This document shows, in pieces, positions 17,795-26,577 of a stretch of 64,000 nt of DNA. Origin of the DNA: Herbihabitans rhizosphaerae (GTDB taxonomy: Bacteria > Actinomycetota > Actinomycetes > Mycobacteriales > Pseudonocardiaceae); NCBI RefSeq assembly GCF_004216555.1, contig NZ_SGWQ01000004.1:434001-498000 (forward strand), given 5' to 3'. The notes below the pieces were generated by a model that did no database searches, had not been told where the DNA came from, and worked only from the letters and a program-made list of their open reading frames with translations. A program made the position numbers and the translations under genes. Position 1 is the stretch's first letter. Each line of letters starts with the position of its first letter.

Positions 17795-19014
17795 GTGTTG
17801 GTAATAGGTGAGGAAATGTCTTGGGACGCGGTTCTTGTAGCCGCGCCTCGGGTATTTGGCGAGCCTGAGTTTGATTTTAGCGATGGGCTGTTTTCGCCGG
17901 ATGAGGCGAGCACGGTGGCGGAGTTGGAGATTGTTGAGCGGGATAAGGCTGCGTTGTGTGCTGATGAGGTTCGGCTGCTCGCCCGGTACAACCAGCTGCG
18001 GGGTGGGGTCGAGAACGTCTCTGAGGAGATCGGGCAGGCGTTGAAGTGGTCACCGGGGCACGCTTCGCATCAGGTGGTGATGGCTGAGGCGTTGGTGACT
18101 CGGCTGCCGCAGACCCTGTCCGCGTTGGGGCGGGGTGTGATTGATTGGGCGAAGGCTCGGGCGATGTATGAGGTGACGCGGCCGTTGTCGGATGAGGACG
18201 CTGCCCGGGTGGAGGCGGGTGTGTTGGTGGATGCGCCGGATTACTACACCCGGTTTCAGCGCAAGGTGCGCTATTGGGTGAACAAGGTCGACCCCGACGG
18301 GGCCGAACAGCGCCGCAAAGACCGGTGTGTCACCTTCACGCAGGACGACGACGGCGAGGCCTTCCTCGGCATCCGAGGACCGGTCGAACAGTTGTATCCC
18401 GCGTATGTGCGGATCGATCAACACGCGCGGCGGTTGAAGCAGCAGGGCGACGCGCGCAGCCTGGATAATCTGCGGTTCGATGTCGCGATGGATCACTTGT
18501 GCGGGGAGAACCAGTCGCACATCAAGACGATTGTGTGGGTGACCGTGCCGCACACCACGCTGTTGGGTGTGATGACAAGCCGGGTGAGCTATTCGGCGTC
18601 GACACACTCCCCGCGCAAGTCGTGCGCAAGTTGGCCGCCGACGAGAAATCGACGTGGCGGCGAATTCTCTATGATCCGGCGAGCGGGGTGATCACTGATG
18701 TGGGCAGGAAGCGGTATCCGCCGGCGGCGATGGCCGAGAATGTGCGATTGCGGTTCCGCCGATGTACTCATCCCGGGTGTGACAGGCCGGCCACACGGTG
18801 CCAGATCGATCACACTCTCCGGCACGCGGATCATGGCCGCACCTGTTTGTGCAATCTGAACCCACGCTGCGAACGGCACAACCTGTGCAAGGAGAAGCCT
18901 GGCTGGCAGGTCGAACAACCCGAACCGGATGTGGTGATCACCCGCAGCCCATTGGGACACGAAGTCGCCGTCCGCGCCGAGCCGATCGCCGATCCGGACC
19001 CGCCACCCTTCTGA
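17795..19014 (+). pseudogene. 13E12-repeat family DUF222/HNH protein, frameshifted
   Basis: Close paralogue of the intact gene at 40549-41781. The first frame runs 17795 to about 18571, then continues in another frame to the HNH end (CTHPGCDRPATRCQIDHTLR). At 18571 the paralogue reads GTGCACGAC where this copy reads GTGATGAC, one base shorter, so a single-base deletion breaks the gene. It also lacks four residues (LARR) after GAEQRR. A TAGGAT -10 at 17783-17788 sits 6 nt before the GTG, as in the other copy (TAGAAT). About 160 bp upstream is also homologous. Its stop directly abuts the convergent fbiD stop (TGATCA). Confidence 0.88.
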
Positions 19015-19650
19015 TCAGCGCGCCGGCGAGTACACCGCCGCCGTGTGCTCGCCGAGGCCGAGTGCACTGGCGGCGGCCAGATCCTCGGCGGTGTCCACGT
19101 CCCGGCGCAGCGACGGCCACGAGCCGGTCAGCTCCACCGCGCCGGACTCCGCGTGCGCCAACGCCGAGGCGTCGCCGAACCTCGGGTCCAGTGGCTCGCC
19201 GGGCGCCGCGATCAACAACGTGGTGCCGACGCCGTGGTGGTCGGCGCAGTAGGCGCGCCGGCCGGCTGCCGACGCCAGTGCTTCGCCGAGTTCGGTGGGC
19301 CGGAGTGCGGGGAGGTCGGCTTGCAGGGCTCCGACGATCACCGCGCCTCGGCCTCGGTCACGCAGCACCTGCTCGCCGTGGCGCAGGGCCGCGTTCAGAT
19401 CAGTGGCGGTGCCCTCGTCGACGAAATCGACTCCGTGCTCGCGCAGCCGCTGGGTCAGCGCATGATCGTCCGTCACCACGAGCACTCGGCCGACACCGAG
19501 CGCACGCCGCGCCGCCGTCACGGTGTCCAGCACCATGGCCGTCACCAGTCCCGCGTGTCCGCCGACGGGAGCGGGGTACCCGTCACGCAGACGTGACTTC
19601 GCGCGGCTGAGCGGCTTGACCGCGAGCAGCACGTCGACGGTGTGTTTCAC
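19015..19650 (-). CDS. fbiD: F420 precursor guanylyltransferase (CofC/FbiD)
   Basis: 211 residues from GTG 19650, with GAGG 9 nt upstream; an ATG at 19677 would add nine residues. The N-terminal nucleotidyltransferase motif VDVLLAVKPLSRAKSRL, the VVTDD block and GALQADLPALRPTEL are those of CofC/FbiD, which activates phosphoenolpyruvate (in actinobacteria) or 2-phospholactate with GTP for coenzyme F420 synthesis. Presence between ppk and gpsA matches the mycobacterial Rv2983 position, and implies that the organism makes F420. Confidence 0.93.
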   Translation of the reverse strand: MKHTVDVLLAVKPLSRAKSRLRDGYPAPVGGHAGLVTAMVLDTVTAARRALGVGRVLVVTDDHALTQRLREHGVDFVDEGTATDLNAALRHGEQVLRDRGRGAVIVGALQADLPALRPTELGEALASAAGRRAYCADHHGVGTTLLIAAPGEPLDPRFGDASALAHAESGAVELTGSWPSLRRDVDTAEDLAAASALGLGEHTAAVYSPAR

Positions 19651-19748
19651 ATGACCATCCTCGCTGATCGGAGGCACCCGCGTGGACAGCGGCCGTGTGC
19701 CGCAGGGAGACTCACCGGGATCACACTGTCACCGCGAGGAGGAGCCAG

Positions 19749-20471
19749 TTGGGCAAGCGCGAGAAGGGCGGATTCTGGGTCGGCGCTGCCGCCGTCCTCT
19801 TCTACCCGCTGACGTGGATGGGCAAGAGCGTCTACCGCGACACGGAGCGGATCCCGCGCGACGGGGCGGCACTCCTCGTCATGAACCATGTCTCGCACCT
19901 GGACCCCGCGGTGGACGCGGTCTTCGTGCACCGCAACAAGCGGGTGCCGCGATTCCTCGCGAAGGACAGCCTGTTCCGCGTACCGATCTTCGGCAAGATC
20001 CTCGGCGGCTCCGGCGGCATCCCCGTGTACCGGGGCACGGCCAGCGCGCAGGAGAGCCTGAGGGCCGCACACGAGGCGCTGGCCAACGGCAAGCTCGTGC
20101 TGATCTACCCCGAAGGCACCATCACCAAGGACCCGGACGGGTGGCCGATGCGCGCCCACACCGGCGTCGCCCGGCTGGCGCTGCAGAACGACATCCCGGT
20201 CGTCCCCGCCGCGCGTTGGGGCACCAACCACATCTGGAACGGCTACACCAAGAAGTTCCGCCCGCTGCCGCGCAAGAAGCTCTACACCTCGGTCGGCGAT
20301 CCCATCGACCTCTCCGAGTACCGCAACCGCCCGGTCACCAACGAGGTGCTGCGCGAGGTCACCGACCTGATCATGACACGGGTGCGGGACCTGCTCGGCG
20401 AGATCAGGCACGAGCCGGTGCCCGAGGCGTTCTACCGGCCCTCGGCCAAGCGCGAGAAAGACAAGGACTGA
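19749..20471 (+). CDS. plsC: 1-acyl-glycerol-3-phosphate acyltransferase (PlsC family)
   Basis: 240 residues from a TTG at 19749 preceded by GAGGAGGAG; this strong site decides the start over upstream codons. The acyltransferase motifs NHVSHLDP (His-x4-Asp) near residue 50 and YPEGTI near residue 120 are intact. A hydrophobic N-terminal stretch (VGAAAVLFYPLTW) suggests membrane association. It probably makes phosphatidic acid; gpsA, which supplies glycerol-3-phosphate, starts 3 bp after its stop, so the pair forms a glycerolipid operon. Confidence 0.92.
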   Translation: MGKREKGGFWVGAAAVLFYPLTWMGKSVYRDTERIPRDGAALLVMNHVSHLDPAVDAVFVHRNKRVPRFLAKDSLFRVPIFGKILGGSGGIPVYRGTASAQESLRAAHEALANGKLVLIYPEGTITKDPDGWPMRAHTGVARLALQNDIPVVPAARWGTNHIWNGYTKKFRPLPRKKLYTSVGDPIDLSEYRNRPVTNEVLREVTDLIMTRVRDLLGEIRHEPVPEAFYRPSAKREKDKD

Positions 20472-20474
20472 GCC

Positions 20475-21479
20475 GTGCTGGAGCGGATCGCGGTACTCGG
20501 CGCCGGGTCGTGGGGCACGGCGTTCGCCAAGGTGCTCGCCGACTCCGGCCGTGACGTCGTGCTGTGGGCGCGCCGCCCCGAAATCGCCGAGGCGATCAAC
20601 ACCCGCCGGGAGAACGCCGACTACCTGCCCGGGATCCGGCTGCCCGGCAAGCTGGTGTCCACATCGGACGCGGCGGTCGCGCTGGACGGCGCCGACGCGG
20701 TCGCACTCGCCGTACCGAGCCAGACCCTGCGGCACAACCTGGAGACGTGGAAACCCTTGCTGCCCAAGGGATCCACGCTCGTCAGTCTGGCCAAGGGCGT
20801 GGAACTCGGCACCCTCAAGCGGATGAGCGAGGTGATCACCGAGGTGGCCGGCGTCGGCGAACACGAGGTCGCCGTGGTCACCGGGCCGAACCTGGCGCCG
20901 GAGATCGCCCAGGAGCAGCCCACCGCCGCCGTGATCGCGTGCGTCGACCACGACCGGGCGGTCGAACTGCAGGAGGCGTGCACCACCGGCTACTTCCGCC
21001 CGTACACCAACACCGACGTGATCGGCTGCGAGCTGGGCGGCGCGTGCAAGAACGTGATCGCGCTGAGCTGCGGCATGGCCACCGGCCTCGGGTTCGGCGA
21101 CAACACGATCGCCACGCTGATCACCCGAGGGCTGGCCGAGACCGCCCGTCTGGGCGCGGCACTCGGCGCCGACCCGCTCACCTTCGCCGGGCTCGCCGGG
21201 CTGGGCGACCTGGTCGCGTCGTGCTCGTCGCCGCTGGCCCGCAACCGCAGCTTCGGCGAGCGGCTCGGCCGCGGCGAGACGCTGGAGCAGGCGCTGGAGG
21301 CCGCGCACGGACAGGTCGCCGAGGGCGTGAAGTCGTGCTCGTCGATCAGGGCGCTGGCGCTTCGGCACGGCGTGGAGATGCCGATCACGGACGTGGTACA
21401 CCGGGTGTGTCACGACCAGCTCGACCCGAGGACTGTCGCCGGCGAGCTGATCGGTCGCAAGACCAAGCCGGAGCGGTAG
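20475..21479 (+). CDS. gpsA: Glycerol-3-phosphate dehydrogenase (NAD(P)+)
   Basis: 334 residues, GTG start. Rossmann motif [18 protein letters not shown] at the N-terminus, [11 protein letters not shown] in the middle, and the catalytic Lys block [16 protein letters not shown]; the C-terminus ends with the ELIGR-type helix. It reduces dihydroxyacetone phosphate to sn-glycerol-3-phosphate for phospholipids. Coupled to plsC. Downstream comes over 430 bp without an intact gene. Confidence 0.97.
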   Translation: MLERIAVLGAGSWGTAFAKVLADSGRDVVLWARRPEIAEAINTRRENADYLPGIRLPGKLVSTSDAAVALDGADAVALAVPSQTLRHNLETWKPLLPKGSTLVSLAKGVELGTLKRMSEVITEVAGVGEHEVAVVTGPNLAPEIAQEQPTAAVIACVDHDRAVELQEACTTGYFRPYTNTDVIGCELGGACKNVIALSCGMATGLGFGDNTIATLITRGLAETARLGAALGADPLTFAGLAGLGDLVASCSSPLARNRSFGERLGRGETLEQALEAAHGQVAEGVKSCSSIRALALRHGVEMPITDVVHRVCHDQLDPRTVAGELIGRKTKPER

Positions 21480-21579
21480 CGGGTAACCGGCCCGGGAGGG
21501 GTCCCTGGTCGGTGCGGCCATGCTGGTGACGTCGGATCGGACAGCCGAGGAGCCGCGCCCGTGGGGATGTCACCGTGCC

Positions 21580-21793
21580 GGTGTCGGCGCGGTACTGCAC
21601 GACATCGCGACCGCGGAGCTGTACCGCGACAACGGTTTCCGGCTCAGCGGCCTGCCGGTCGCCGAGGGCCGGCGGGCCGTCGACAGCGGGCAGCCGGAGC
21701 GCCTGCGCGATCAACATGCAGTTGCTCGACCAGCTCGACGAGAGCGCCCCGCGCGTCGGCGACCCGTTCAGCACGGTGGAGCTGTTCGGCTAG
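21580..21793 (+). pseudogene. Decayed gene fragment, family unknown
   Basis: One frame reads like a protein start segment (VLHDIATAELYRDNGFRLSGLPV, 21589-21660), while a different frame carries a natural-looking end (INMQLLDQLDESAPRVGDPF and STVELFG, stop at 21793). The two parts fit one short protein with internal deletion and frameshift. I do not recognise the family with confidence. An alternative is chance coding-like sequence in GC-rich DNA. Confidence 0.35.
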
Positions 21794-21798
21794 CGCCC

Positions 21799-21866
21799 GC
21801 GAGTCCCACGCCCTGCACCGGCGAGTCCCGCGCTGTGCACTGGCGAGTCCCGCGCTGTCTCAGCAC
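21799..21866 (+). repeat. Three tandem 22-bp repeats
   Basis: Units begin at 21799, 21821 and 21843, each with GCGAGTCCCRCG followed by CYSTGCACYG; the third ends imperfectly. The same unit occurs near the left end of the window at 205-288. The array directly follows the decayed gene and precedes the leader peptide by about 50 bp. Confidence 0.8.
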
Positions 21867-21913
21867 GTGGACTCCGTTTGACCGCAGGTGGGGCGGCTGT
21901 TTGGATACGCGGC

Positions 21914-21994
21914 ATGTTGCTGCGCGCCATGAGCGACCGGCGAGGTCACATCGACCTGGGCCGGGTTGCCAGCGCGCTGTGTCTCTGTCGGTGA
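21914..21994 (+). CDS. Cys-codon leader peptide of cysteine dioxygenase
   Basis: A 26-codon reading frame (or 21 codons from the second ATG at 21929) ends HIDLGRVASALCLCR then TGA. The pattern R-x-H-I-D-L-x-R-V-A-S-A-L-C-x-C-R is the signature of the small actinobacterial leader peptides found upstream of sulfur and cysteine genes, in which ribosome progress through Cys codons controls the downstream gene. The next gene, 70 bp further, is cysteine dioxygenase. A short hairpin, AGCCG-N5-CGGCT, lies just after the stop. The match to the motif is my recognition; regulation is inferred. Confidence 0.7.
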   Translation: MLLRAMSDRRGHIDLGRVASALCLCR

Positions 21995-22064
21995 TCCCAG
22001 CCGTCCTTCGGCTCGCCGGCGTGTCCGGCGGTGCCGGCCAGCAACATCATCGAGAGAGTCTCCC

Positions 22065-22529
22065 GTGTTCTCCGTTCCCGAAAACACCATTGCCGCGACG
22101 AGCACCGGCGCGGCCAGCCACCCCGTCCTGACCGCCCACGCGTTCGCCGAGGATCGCGCGCGCTGGGCCCACCTGCTGCGCTACGACCCCGACGAGCGGT
22201 TCAGCGCACTCGTCGAGCACACCGACGAGCACGAGGTGTGGCTGATGAGCTGGCTGCCCGGCCAGGGCACCGACCTGCACGACCACGGCGAGGCGACCGG
22301 CGCGTTCACCGTCGTCTCCGGCGTGCTCACCGAACGGGTGGCCCGCCGGGGCGCCGAGGTGCTGCACACGCTGTCCACCGGCCAGTCGCGGGTGTTCGCG
22401 CCGAACTACGTGCACCAGGTGACCAATGCCGGTGTGGACCCGGCGATCACCATCCACGTGTACCGGTCCGAGCGGCGGATGACGAGCTACCGGGACGCGC
22501 TGACCGGCCCGGAACCCGTTGACAGTTAA
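22065..22529 (+). CDS. Cysteine dioxygenase
   Basis: 154 residues from GTG 22065, a compact cupin. The iron-binding H-x-H is in TDLHDHGEATGAF with a later His in NYVHQVTNAG, and the segment YDPDERFSALVEHTDEHEVWLMSWLPGQG matches bacterial type-I cysteine dioxygenases. It oxidises L-cysteine to cysteine sulfinate, removing excess cysteine. A Cys-containing leader peptide upstream suggests control by Cys-tRNA charging or translation. Its TAA stop lies in the left copy of the direct repeat flanking the small mobile element. Confidence 0.9.
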   Translation: MFSVPENTIAATSTGAASHPVLTAHAFAEDRARWAHLLRYDPDERFSALVEHTDEHEVWLMSWLPGQGTDLHDHGEATGAFTVVSGVLTERVARRGAEVLHTLSTGQSRVFAPNYVHQVTNAGVDPAITIHVYRSERRMTSYRDALTGPEPVDS

Positions 22530-22530
22530 G

Positions 22531-22721
22531 AACATGTCTGAGAACTGCGCCGAGGTCGGCCTGAGAAGGCGAGGGCGACCGCCGCCACGCCGAAGGCGTC
22601 TCTAGCAACCACCCACGAAACCCAGCCCACCACCTCCGGACGCAACTATCCGAGCAAAGCGACCACAAGCCCGTTTCGGCGGAGCCGAACGAGCGGCGGC
22701 CTTGCCCGAGTTATCAGACAC
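22531..22721 (-). mobile_element. 191-bp MITE-like element with TIRs and 8-bp direct repeats
   Basis: The ends carry TGTCTGAGAACT (22535-22546) and, inverted, TGTCTGATAACT (22720-22709), 11 of 12 matching. The element is flanked by the direct repeat CAGTTAAG at 22523-22530 and 22722-22729. Inside are two hairpins (TTCGGC-TCC-GCCGAA and ACGCC-TTC-GGCGT). There is no coding capacity. The internal sequence recurs, degraded and inverted, at 8014-8178. The terminal repeats are slightly asymmetric (4 nt from the left direct repeat, 1 nt from the right). No parent transposase is in the window. Confidence 0.75.
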
Positions 22722-22724
22722 CAG

Positions 22725-23384
22725 TTAAGGCTTTTCTCGCGTAGTGACGTGTGAAGGCACGTCGGTCGGGGACGCGAGATCTGGAGCGGGAACAGGTGCG
22801 CCCCATGCCCGGCGCAGCGGAAGCACGCCTGCCCACACGCCTTCCGTGGTGACATCCTCTGGTTCGTCGACGGGGTCGCCGTCGCGGATCTTCACCGCGG
22901 CCTCGCCGAGGTCGAGAGCCAGCACCGCGGTCTTGGCGAGCTCGACCTTCGACGGCTGTCGTGCGTGGTCCCACGAACCCGGCGCGAGGTGTTCGGTGAT
23001 CACGCGCAGACCATGCAGCTTCGCGTCCCGGTCGGTCAGCACCTTCGGCTTGCCGTGCACCACCGCGGACCGGTAGTTGACGGAGAAGTGGAAGACCGAG
23101 CGGGCGTAGACGACCCCGTCCAGCAGGGTCACGTTGACGCACAGTTCCGTCTCCGCGCCGAGCCGCAGACTGAGTGCCCCGGTGGAACCGTGGAGATACA
23201 GCGTCTCGCCGTCGCGGCCGTAGCCGGTGGGGAGTACCACCGGCGCGCCGTCCGCGACGAACGCCAGATGGCAGACGAGCCCCGCGTCGAGCACGGAGTA
23301 CAACGCACGGCGGTCTGTCACCGCTCGGTTCTTGCCGCGACGAATCGTGCTGCGGTCGGTCGGGGAGAGCGGCTCGGTGGTCAC
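22725..23384 (-). CDS. Pyridoxamine 5'-phosphate oxidase-family flavin-binding protein
   Basis: 219 residues of the split-barrel FMN-binding fold (NimA / PNPOx-like): an N-terminal helix with IRRGKNRAVTDRRALYSVLDAG, then VCHLAFVADGAPVVLPTGYGRDGETLYLHGS, and VHFSVNYRSAVVHGKP-like strands. Such proteins bind FMN, heme or F420; the true substrate is unclear. It is divergent from a MocR-type regulator with under 75 bp between, a usual regulator-target layout. The stop codon is in the right-hand CAGTTAAG copy beside the mobile element. Confidence 0.85.
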   Translation of the reverse strand: MTTEPLSPTDRSTIRRGKNRAVTDRRALYSVLDAGLVCHLAFVADGAPVVLPTGYGRDGETLYLHGSTGALSLRLGAETELCVNVTLLDGVVYARSVFHFSVNYRSAVVHGKPKVLTDRDAKLHGLRVITEHLAPGSWDHARQPSKVELAKTAVLALDLGEAAVKIRDGDPVDEPEDVTTEGVWAGVLPLRRAWGAPVPAPDLASPTDVPSHVTTREKP

Positions 23385-23456
23385 AACTGCTAGCGTCGGA
23401 CGCGAAGTGGCATCAAGCTAGTGCCACTGTTGTCGAGTTTCGAAAGGCCACTCGTC

Positions 23457-24872
23457 GTGTCGCGTCCCGATCCCACCGCCGCTCCGACGTTGCCCGTAAC
23501 ACTCGACCGCGAGACCCCGACGCCGCTGGCCGTGCAGCTCGCCGACGCCGTGCGGGACGCCGCGGCGGACGGCCGGCTGCGCAGTGGCGACCGGCTGCCG
23601 TCCACCCGCTCGCTGGCCGAACAGCTCGGCGTGAGCCGGACCGTCACCGCCGCCGCCTACGAGCAACTGCACGCCGAGGGGTGGATCGCCGGCCGGCACG
23701 GGTCCGGCACCTACGTCACCACCGAGCCGCCGGGCGCGCGCCGGCAGCGTGCCCGGCGAAGCGAACCGAAGCCGGTCATGGCCGACGCGATCGACCTGAC
23801 CCCGGGATCGCCATGGGTCGGCGGGGTGGACAAGGCGGCGTGGCGGCGGGCCTGGCGCGCGGCGGCCGACCTGTCGCCGTTACGCCGGCCCGAGCGCGCC
23901 GGACTGCCGGCCTACCGTGCGGTTGTTGCGGAACACCTGTTGCGGCACAGGGGATTGCGCGTCGGAACGTCCGAAGTGGACACTCCGGCCGAGTCGGTAC
24001 TGGCGACCGGCGGCACCAGTTCCGCGGTGGCCGAGCTGGGCGCCTCGGTACTCCGCCAGGGCGACACCGTGGCCGTCGAGGAGCCGGGCTACCAGCGGGC
24101 GGTCGGCGCGCTGCGGGCCGCCGGGATCACGGTTATCCCGACCGAGGTGGACGACGCCGGGCTGGTCGTTGACGCGGTGCCGGCGAACACCCGCGCGGTG
24201 TACTGCTCGCCCGCGCACCAGTACCCGCTCGGCGGGCGGATGTCGGCCAGCCGCCGGGTCGCCCTGGTCGAGCGCGCGCGCCGCGAGGGGTGGCTGGTGA
24301 TCGAGGACGACTACGACGGCGAACTGCGCTACGACGTGGCCCCGCTGCCGCTGCTGGCCGCGCTCGCGCCCGACGTGGTGGTGCACCTCGGCACCACGAG
24401 CAAGATCCTCACGCCCACGCTCGGCATCGGCTGGATGGTCGGCCCGCCGGCGGTGATCGCCGAGGTGCTGGCCTACCGGGAGACCACCGGCACCGGGCCG
24501 GCGGCGGCCGGTCAGCAGGTGCTGGTCGAGCTGGCCAGGCACGGCGACCTCGGGCGGCACCTGCGGCGGCTGCGGCGCGAGCTGTCCGAGCGGCGGGTGC
24601 TGATCGTGGACGCGCTGCGAGCCGGGGGAGTGTCGGTACTCGGCGACGACGCGGGCGCGCACGTCGTGCTCCCGATGCCGACCGAGGCGGCCGAGCGGGA
24701 GCTGTTGCGGCGGGCCCGGCGACGCGGCCTGCTGCTCGACGGGCTCGCGCGCCACCACGCCGGCCGCTCGGTCCGCTACGGCATCGCGCTCGGATACGCG
24801 GCCTGCTCGCGGGAGGAGCTGACCCAGGCCGTCCCGACGCTGGTGGAACTCGTCCGGGAGGCGGGCGGGTAG
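23457..24872 (+). CDS. MocR-type regulator: GntR HTH fused to aminotransferase
   Basis: 471 residues from GTG 23457; GTG 23421 would add 12 residues and neither has a strong ribosome-binding site. Residues about 15-80 form a GntR winged helix ([37 protein letters not shown]). The rest is a fold-type-I aminotransferase domain with the PLP-Lys in [15 protein letters not shown] and DDYDGELRY. MocR proteins sense PLP and related amines; the divergent PNPOx-like gene is its likely target, similar to PdxR or GabR systems. ddl follows 11 bp downstream and could be read through. Confidence 0.9.
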   Translation: MSRPDPTAAPTLPVTLDRETPTPLAVQLADAVRDAAADGRLRSGDRLPSTRSLAEQLGVSRTVTAAAYEQLHAEGWIAGRHGSGTYVTTEPPGARRQRARRSEPKPVMADAIDLTPGSPWVGGVDKAAWRRAWRAAADLSPLRRPERAGLPAYRAVVAEHLLRHRGLRVGTSEVDTPAESVLATGGTSSAVAELGASVLRQGDTVAVEEPGYQRAVGALRAAGITVIPTEVDDAGLVVDAVPANTRAVYCSPAHQYPLGGRMSASRRVALVERARREGWLVIEDDYDGELRYDVAPLPLLAALAPDVVVHLGTTSKILTPTLGIGWMVGPPAVIAEVLAYRETTGTGPAAAGQQVLVELARHGDLGRHLRRLRRELSERRVLIVDALRAGGVSVLGDDAGAHVVLPMPTEAAERELLRRARRRGLLLDGLARHHAGRSVRYGIALGYAACSREELTQAVPTLVELVREAGG

Positions 24873-24883
24873 GGTCGTGCTCC

Positions 24884-25984
24884 ATGACCGAGCGGGAAAA
24901 CTCCAAGATCAGGGTGGCTGTCGTGTTCGGCGGCCGCAGCACCGAGCACTCGATCTCCTGCGTGTCGGCAGGCAGTGTGCTGGCCAATCTGGACCCCTCA
25001 CGGTTCGAGATCCTGCCCGTCGGAATCACGCCGGAAGGCTCGTGGGTGCTCGGTTCGAGCGACCCCAAGGAGCTGGAGCTGCGCGACAAGCAGCTCCCCG
25101 CGGTGTCCCCGGGCACCGCGCTCACCCTGCCCGCCGATCCGACGTCGACCAACCTCGTGGTGCTGGAGCAGGGCCGCGAGGGTGAGGTCCTGTCCAAGGT
25201 GGACGTGGTGTTCCCGGTGCTGCACGGCGCCTACGGCGAGGACGGCACCATCCAGGGCCTGCTGGAGATGGTCGGCCTGCCCTACGTCGGGGCCGGCGTG
25301 CTGGCCAGCGCCGCCGCCATGGACAAGGAGTTCACCAAGAAGCTGCTGATCGCCGAGGGGCTGCCGGTCGGACGTTACGAGGTCGTCCCGCGCGGACAGT
25401 CCACATTGGACGATCAAGCCCGGGATCGCTTGGGGCTGCCCGTTTTCGTGAAGCCGGCGCGCGCCGGATCGTCGCACGGGATCACCAAGGTGACCGACTG
25501 GGCCGACCTGGACGAGGCGATCGCCACCGCACGCGCGATCGACCCGAAGGTGCTCGTGGAGGCGGCGATCGTCGGCCGTGAGGTGGAGTGCGGCGTGCTG
25601 GAGTTCCCCGACGGGCGGGTGGAGGCGTCGCTGCCCGCGGAGGTGCGGATCACCGAGGGCGCGGAGTTCTACGACTTCGAGACCAAGTACCTCGACGAGG
25701 GCCTGCAGCTGGACATCCCGGCCAAGCTGGACGACGACGTGGTGGAGAACCTGCGCGCGGTGGCCGTCCGGGCATTCCGCGCGCTGGACTGTGCCGGTCT
25801 CGCCAGGGTGGACTTCTTCGTCGGCGAGAACGGCGAGCTGACCGTCAACGAGCTGAACACCATGCCCGGCTTCACCGCCACCTCGGCCTACCCGAAGATG
25901 TGGGCGGTCACCGGCGTGGACTACCCGACGCTGCTCGCCACGATGATCGACACCGCGATCGCGCGCGGTACCGGCCTGCGCTGA
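24884..25984 (+). CDS. ddl: D-alanine--D-alanine ligase
   Basis: 366 residues, ATG start. The N-terminal [20 protein letters not shown], the [16 protein letters not shown] block, the ATP-grasp [16 protein letters not shown] and the Mg-binding [10 protein letters not shown] are all present, matching actinobacterial DdlA. It makes the D-Ala-D-Ala dipeptide for peptidoglycan, the target of D-cycloserine. The gpsA-ddl linkage seen in mycobacteria is split here by about 3.4 kb of accessory genes. Confidence 0.97.
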   Translation: MTERENSKIRVAVVFGGRSTEHSISCVSAGSVLANLDPSRFEILPVGITPEGSWVLGSSDPKELELRDKQLPAVSPGTALTLPADPTSTNLVVLEQGREGEVLSKVDVVFPVLHGAYGEDGTIQGLLEMVGLPYVGAGVLASAAAMDKEFTKKLLIAEGLPVGRYEVVPRGQSTLDDQARDRLGLPVFVKPARAGSSHGITKVTDWADLDEAIATARAIDPKVLVEAAIVGREVECGVLEFPDGRVEASLPAEVRITEGAEFYDFETKYLDEGLQLDIPAKLDDDVVENLRAVAVRAFRALDCAGLARVDFFVGENGELTVNELNTMPGFTATSAYPKMWAVTGVDYPTLLATMIDTAIARGTGLR

Positions 25985-25997
25985 TCACCTTCGCTGA

Positions 25998-26558
25998 TCA
26001 CCTTCGTGGGGGCAGCGCCCGCCCGAGTGCGGTCGACACGTCCTGCAGCACGCCCGTGCCGGCGGTGGGCGGCACGGTCAGCACCACGAACACCGCGCGG
26101 TCCACGGCCCAGAACGTGGTGGCGTCCTCACGGCTCACCGGCAGCCAGCGCACCCCGTTGACCTCGCGCAACGCCGAGGTCGGCGTCAACTCGGCCGGAC
26201 GGTCCAACCCGCAGCGCAGGATCGCCGGATCACCGGTCGGCGTGCCCCAGGCGGCGGTCGCGCGCGGTGCCGGCTCGGCGAGCGGCAGCCGCGGCCACTG
26301 CTCGCCATTGCTCACCACGACAGCCGGCAGTGCCGGCAGCAGGCTCGCGCAGTCCGGTGAATCGGCGGCCGGCGCGGGCACCGGCACCACGGGCAGCGGG
26401 CCGGTGCGGGGCGGCTTCTGGGTCGGTGACGGCGGCGCGGCGTTCTCGTCGCCACCGCTCACCTGCGCCGCGATCACCACACCGACGGCCAGCAGGACGG
26501 CGAGCCCGAGCGCGGTGAGCACCGCGGTGCGCGGGAACGCCTGCTCTCGATCAGCCAC
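25998..26558 (-). CDS. DUF3515 membrane-anchored protein
   Basis: 186 residues. After a short basic lead, one transmembrane segment (VLTALGLAVLLAVGVVIAAQV) is followed by a Pro-rich linker and an extracytoplasmic domain with two cysteines (SPDCASLLPALP and ILRCGLDRP) likely disulfide-linked. This matches the DUF3515 family, found next to ddlA in mycobacteria (Rv2980 position). Function unknown. It is convergent with ddl (13-bp gap). Confidence 0.85.
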   Translation of the reverse strand: MADREQAFPRTAVLTALGLAVLLAVGVVIAAQVSGGDENAAPPSPTQKPPRTGPLPVVPVPAPAADSPDCASLLPALPAVVVSNGEQWPRLPLAEPAPRATAAWGTPTGDPAILRCGLDRPAELTPTSALREVNGVRWLPVSREDATTFWAVDRAVFVVLTVPPTAGTGVLQDVSTALGRALPPRR

Positions 26559-26577
26559 GCCGCAACTACAGCACGCG

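Larger units (their letters stand above)
21480..21913. other. Region without an intact gene after gpsA
   Basis: These 434 bp hold a decayed coding fragment (about 21580-21793), three tandem 22-bp repeats (21799-21866) and the likely promoter region of the leader peptide and cysteine dioxygenase. No complete gene is seen on either strand. Confidence 0.6.

Noticed and set aside
21799-21866. CRISPR array
   Set aside because: Units of 22 bp are head-to-tail without spacers, and no cas genes are present.
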